Origin: Bdellovibrionales bacterium
GTDB lineage: Bacteria > Bdellovibrionota > Bdellovibrionia > Bdellovibrionales > UBA1609
NCBI GenBank assembly: GCA_020435185.1
Contig: JAGRAA010000187.1
Coordinates: 1-9,291 of the forward strand
Direction: 5' to 3'
DNA length: 9,291 nucleotides
Made by a program: the position numbers and the translations under genes. Within the stretch, counting starts at the first letter, position 1; the number at the start of each line of letters is the position of its first letter. The notes beneath the pieces are model-generated. The model saw only the letters and a program-made list of their open reading frames with translations. It searched no databases and had not been told where the DNA came from. Of this stretch, positions 6,646 to 9,291 are shown in pieces.

Positions 6646-6924
6646 GTGAAGCTTGTTATATGGATAGTATTGGTGGCCACGCCTATTGAGTTAATGGCTC
6701 AGCCAAATTTGGTGAGATCTTGTGAAAAATGCCATGGTGTCGAAGGAATAAATAATAACCCGATCTTTCCCAATTTAAGAGGTCAGAATAAGGGTTATCT
6801 AATAAGTACTTTAAATGATTTCAAAACTGGAAATAGGCAAAACCAGATCATGACATCTATAGCGGGTACATTGAGTGACGATGATATTGAAATGATTTCA
6901 AAGTACTACTCGGAATTAAAATAA
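6646..6924 (+). CDS. periplasmic monoheme class I cytochrome c, paralog of the 3937-4218 gene
   Basis: Starting at GTG 6646 the precursor is 92 residues, one shorter than its paralog on the other strand. A signal peptide probably ends at LMA (16-18). The heme site is C26-EKC-H30, then FPNLRGQNKGYLI (41-53), M69 in NQIMTS as likely sixth ligand, and a terminal helix ending KYYSELK. Like its paralog it would be a small soluble electron carrier in the periplasm. It lies 59 bases behind the cytochrome-barrel gene on the same strand, so it is the natural candidate for passing electrons to or from that protein's heme. The pairs large heme protein plus small cytochrome are thus mirrored on both sides of the divergent promoter. 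Confidence 0.92.
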   Translation: MKLVIWIVLVATPIELMAQPNLVRSCEKCHGVEGINNNPIFPNLRGQNKGYLISTLNDFKTGNRQNQIMTSIAGTLSDDDIEMISKYYSELK

Positions 6925-6961
6925 AAATTTACGCATAACGTTAATTGATTTAAAATGCTGA

Positions 6962-6985
6962 AGATTCTCAGAATGTGGAGAATCT
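6962..6985. repeat. inverted repeat / hairpin after the cytochrome gene
   Basis: AGATTCTC (6962-6969) and GAGAATCT (6978-6985) form a perfect 8-base-pair stem with an 8-base loop. No T tract follows on either strand, so by itself it is not a standard terminator; it may protect the 3' end of the cytochrome mRNA or bind a regulator. Confidence 0.55.
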
Positions 6986-6996
6986 ATTTAGGAATT

Positions 6997-7027
6997 CTAG
7001 ACAAAAGACTAAAGTCTAGGTTTTTTT
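6997..7027 (+). terminator. probable Rho-independent terminator of the barrel-cytochrome operon
   Basis: CTAGAC (6997-7002) pairs with GTCTAG (7014-7019), followed by G and seven T (7021-7027). The loop is 11 bases and can itself pair as AGACT-AA-AGTCT (7006-7017), an alternative shorter hairpin. The stem has only half G-C pairs, so termination may be partial. Confidence 0.6.
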
Positions 7028-7046
7028 GCCCGATAAAGGGGATGTT

Positions 7047-7139
7047 ATGGCAAACGTAAAACAATTTCCAATCAAAAAATCAATTCCAACTCCTTCAGAT
7101 GCTCCGTTTATTTTAAATGGCGGGAAAAAGATAAAGTAA
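7047..7139 (+). CDS. possible small protein, 30 residues
   Basis: An ATG preceded at a 5-base distance by AGGGG (7037-7041) opens a 30-codon frame ending in TAA. The peptide starts MANVKQFPIKK, has a Pro/Ser/Thr middle (PTPSDAP, 14-20) and ends NGGKKIK; it is basic, with seven lysines, and has no hydrophobic segment long enough for export or membrane insertion. I recognise no family. It follows the probable terminator directly and precedes the Hsp70-like gene by 116 bases on the same strand. The SD and the otherwise gene-free 331-base spacer are the only support; chance cannot be excluded at this length. Confidence 0.4.
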   Translation: MANVKQFPIKKSIPTPSDAPFILNGGKKIK

Positions 7140-7255
7140 AAATAAGAAATTGGAATTATTCTTTCTTCTTTAGATCTACCTCAGCTTAGGTGAAAAAAAC
7201 TATCTAGTAAATAATTTATTTTTCTTTCAAAATAAGTTCTCTAATGAGGTTGAAT
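7140..7255 (+). promoter_or_regulatory. leader region of the Hsp70-like gene, presumed promoter
   Basis: This very A+T-rich stretch probably holds the promoter of the downstream gene, because a terminator-like element lies before it. TTGGAA (7150-7155) and TTAGAT (7170-7175) resemble -35 and -10 boxes with a 14-base spacer, which is too short to be convincing. No CIRCE-type heat-shock repeat was seen. Confidence 0.25.
7245..7249 (+). promoter_or_regulatory. ribosome binding site that decides the Hsp70-like start
   Basis: TGAGG lies 6 bases before ATG 7256. The in-frame ATG at 7244 overlaps this SD, has no SD of its own and would add only MRLN, so 7256 is preferred; the peptide then begins with the usual short lead to the phosphate-1 motif. 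Confidence 0.65.
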
Positions 7256-8527
7256 ATGAAAAAAGAAATTATTTATGGAATTGATTTTGGAACATCCAAT
7301 TCTTTATTGTCGGCATCTATAGACAAAGTGCCTTGTCCTCCGATCCCGTTGGACGATCATCATTTAGAAAAAAGTATTTTAAGAAGTTTGATGTATATAC
7401 CCAAAAAAGGAAAAGCCTATTTTGGTCATCAAGCTATTGAGAAATACACAGAAGAAGAAGGCGAAGGACGATTTATTAGATCGATAAAAAAATATCTTCC
7501 TAAGCAAAGTTTTAAGGGGACACAAATTAATGGCAAAGTTTATACGTTAGAGAATATTGTGTCGAGATTTTTAGCCGAAATGAAAACGCGTGCAGATGCA
7601 CACTTTGGACAAGAGGTGGATTCTGTTATTTTAGGGAGACCGGCAAAGTATTCACAAAATCCTGAAGAAGATACTTTGGCTGAAAAACGAATGAGATCGG
7701 CGGCCGAGCTGGCGGGTTTTAAGCATATAGAGTTTCTTCCTGAGCCGTTAGCTGCGGCCTATGATTTTAGAAAATCATTAAAAGAAGAAAAAATAGTTTT
7801 AATGGTTGATTTAGGCGGAGGAACCTCAGACTTTACCATTATTCGTTTACATCCTAAGTTATGGACTCAAGATGACGTTTTGTCTTTAGGCGGGATTTCG
7901 GTTGCTGGGGATGACTTGGATGGAGCGATCATGGAAAAGAAAATCGCCATTCATTTTGGATCAGAAGTTCGATATAAATTTCCATTCTCAGATAATTTTT
8001 TAACTATGCCCCCGAGTTTAAGACTTCATTTGAGTTCCCCTGCTGATATCGTACAGTTATCTCGTTCCGATATAATGTCGTTTCTAACAGAAGTTAAAAA
8101 ATGCAAACTAAACAATGAAGATGACGAACGAATGGAGCAATTGTTCGACTTGATTCAAGAAAACCTGGGGTTTGCTTTATTTGATCACATCGAAAAATTA
8201 AAAATAGATGTATGCTCAAAAACGCAAGGATTCTTTCACTTTGAAACAGAAAGTATCTTAGTGGATGAAGAATATTCTCGGGAAGAGTTTGAGAATCATA
8301 TTTATTCGAAGACTGAAAAAATATTTGCATGCTTAGATGAAGTCATTCAACAAGCGTCTCTTAAAACTCAACAGATTGATTTGATATGCTGTACGGGAGG
8401 GACCTCTAAGGTTCCTTTGGTTCAACAAAAACTCATAGAGAGGTTTGGTGAAGAAAAAATCAACACCTATTCTAGTTTTCAGTCAGTGATACAAGGCCTT
8501 GCTGAGAAGGCCACGCAAAATCACTAA
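7256..8527 (+). CDS. YegD-like Hsp70-family ATPase without a substrate-binding domain
   Basis: The 423-residue protein carries the actin/Hsp70 ATPase signature set: phosphate-1 loop GIDFGTSNS (8-16), the GRP block VDSVILGRPAKYS (121-133), connect-1 EPLAAAYDF (163-171), phosphate-2 VDLGGGTSDF (184-193), a GGDDLD-like site VAGDDLDGAI (216-225) and the adenosine motif CTGGTSKVPLV (379-389). These agree in order and wording with E. coli YegD (450 residues). The chain ends right after the nucleotide-binding domain, so there is no peptide-binding domain and no DnaK-type C-terminal lid; classical chaperone action is unlikely. The insert at about 240-310 replaces the usual spacing before the second half of the ATPase lobe. 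No DnaJ or GrpE partner lies nearby. The cell role of this family is not known. Its stop codon abuts that of gcvP on the other strand. Confidence 0.88.
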   Translation: MKKEIIYGIDFGTSNSLLSASIDKVPCPPIPLDDHHLEKSILRSLMYIPKKGKAYFGHQAIEKYTEEEGEGRFIRSIKKYLPKQSFKGTQINGKVYTLENIVSRFLAEMKTRADAHFGQEVDSVILGRPAKYSQNPEEDTLAEKRMRSAAELAGFKHIEFLPEPLAAAYDFRKSLKEEKIVLMVDLGGGTSDFTIIRLHPKLWTQDDVLSLGGISVAGDDLDGAIMEKKIAIHFGSEVRYKFPFSDNFLTMPPSLRLHLSSPADIVQLSRSDIMSFLTEVKKCKLNNEDDERMEQLFDLIQENLGFALFDHIEKLKIDVCSKTQGFFHFETESILVDEEYSREEFENHIYSKTEKIFACLDEVIQQASLKTQQIDLICCTGGTSKVPLVQQKLIERFGEEKINTYSSFQSVIQGLAEKATQNH

Positions 8528-9291
8528 TTAACGAAAATCATCTACTGTAGGGCAAGTGCAATAGAGGTTTTTGTCTCCATAAGCATTATCCACTCTTCCC
8601 ACTGAAGGCCAAAATTTGTTAGATCTGAGCCAAGGTAATGGATAAGCCGCGAGCTCTCTGGTGTAAGTATGGTTCCATCGGTCTGAGGTGACCATTTCAG
8701 CAGTGTGAGGAGCATTAGTTAACACGTTATCCTCTTTATCAAATTCTCCAGAGGCAACTTTCTTAATCTCGTGATAAATGCTGATCATAGACTCACAAAA
8801 TCTATCGAGTTCATCTTTAGATTCGCTCTCTGTAGGTTCAATCATCAATGTTCCAGCCACCGGCCATGACATAGTCGGTGAATGAAAACCATAATCCATG
8901 AGCCTTTTTGCCACATCATTCACATCAATTCCTGATTCTGCTTTTAAAGGTCTTAAATCAATAATGCACTCATGAGCCACAAGGTTGTTTTTCCCTTTAT
9001 AGAGGATCGGAAAGTAAGGGCTTAATTTTTTAGCGATGTAATTGGCGTTTAAGATGGCCACTTCTGTAGCGGCCTTTAATCCATCTCTTCCCATCATAAG
9101 CAGGTATCCCCAAGAAATAGGTAAGATACTGGCGCTTCCCCAAGGAGCTGCCGCGATGGCCCCCACTTTTTTGGCATCATGTCCTAAAAATTCATGTCCA
9201 GGAAGGAATTCAACTAAATGTTCAGCGACACCAATGGGGCCAACACCTGGTCCTCCTCCGCCATGAGGTATGCAGAAAGTTTTATGTAAAT
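8528..9291 (-). CDS. gcvP: glycine dehydrogenase (decarboxylating), P-protein, C-terminal part
   Basis: The frame is open from the right edge to TAA at 8530-8528, giving 253 residues; the full family protein is about 950, so most of it lies outside. The first visible residues, LHKTFCIPHGGGGPGVGPIG, contain the lysine that binds pyridoxal phosphate in GcvP and the glycine-rich loop after it. Further on come AAAPWGSASILPISWGY, the GFHSPTMSWPVAGTLMIEPT block and the C-terminal VGRVDNAYGDKNLYCTCP, all typical. The enzyme decarboxylates glycine and passes the methylamine to the lipoyl H-protein in the glycine cleavage system. If the organism has a split enzyme this would be the GcvPB subunit of about 500 residues; the edge prevents the choice. 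No gcvT or gcvH is downstream; the gene meets the Hsp70-like gene tail to tail. Confidence 0.96.
   Translation of the reverse strand, partial: LHKTFCIPHGGGGPGVGPIGVAEHLVEFLPGHEFLGHDAKKVGAIAAAPWGSASILPISWGYLLMMGRDGLKAATEVAILNANYIAKKLSPYFPILYKGKNNLVAHECIIDLRPLKAESGIDVNDVAKRLMDYGFHSPTMSWPVAGTLMIEPTESESKDELDRFCESMISIYHEIKKVASGEFDKEDNVLTNAPHTAEMVTSDRWNHTYTRELAAYPLPWLRSNKFWPSVGRVDNAYGDKNLYCTCPTVDDFR

Noticed and set aside
7178..7191. Inverted repeat ACCT-CAGCTT-AGGT upstream of the Hsp70-like gene
   Set aside because: Only four base pairs and no T tract; not distinguishable from chance.
7209..7221. A/T palindrome AAATA-ATT-TATTT
   Set aside because: Five A-T pairs in very A+T-rich DNA are expected by chance.
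9042..9266. Plus-strand open frame opposite gcvP
   Set aside because: It is the antisense shadow of the strongly conserved PLP-lysine and glycine-rich region of gcvP.

Overview
The window is A+T-rich bacterial chromosome with tightly packed genes, Shine-Dalgarno (SD) sites of the AGGAG type, signal peptides, a lipoprotein and an outer-membrane beta-barrel. It therefore comes from a Gram-negative bacterium. Gene content and general style (Rsm22-type methyltransferase, DUF2007 protein, many small c-type cytochromes, YegD-like Hsp70) would suit the Bdellovibrionota or a related delta-proteobacterial lineage, but nothing here proves that. No mobile element, CRISPR array, tRNA or rRNA gene was seen.

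Layout. (1) 1-841, minus: an Rsm22/METTL17-like methyltransferase, cut by the left edge. (2) 960-3889, plus: a compact operon of a class II (FucA-like) aldolase, mtnA, mtnP and a DUF2007 membrane protein, closed by a bidirectional hairpin terminator at 3888-3919. (3) 3937-6924: a c-type cytochrome island of two divergent gene pairs. On the minus strand lie a triheme lipoprotein and a monoheme cytochrome. On the plus strand lie a monoheme cytochrome fused to an outer-membrane barrel and a second monoheme cytochrome paralogous to the first. The shared 101-base control region carries an imperfect FNR/CRP-like palindrome. (4) 6925-7255: a spacer with two hairpins (one terminator-like) and a possible 30-codon gene with a good SD. 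(5) 7256-8527, plus: a YegD-like Hsp70 ATPase without a substrate-binding domain. (6) 8528-9291, minus: the C-terminal part of glycine dehydrogenase GcvP, cut by the right edge.

How the genes work together. MtnP would split 5'-methylthioadenosine (and perhaps 5'-deoxyadenosine) to adenine and methylthioribose-1-phosphate. MtnA would isomerise this to methylthioribulose-1-phosphate, and the aldolase would cleave it to DHAP and an aldehyde. That is the DHAP-shunt type of by-product salvage, not the classical MtnB-C-D methionine cycle. The cytochrome island would place six c-type hemes in four exported proteins, from a lipoprotein and two small soluble carriers to a heme-bearing outer-membrane barrel. 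This is a plausible electron path across the periplasm to the cell surface and is the most interesting part of the window; its substrate and direction cannot be read from the sequence.
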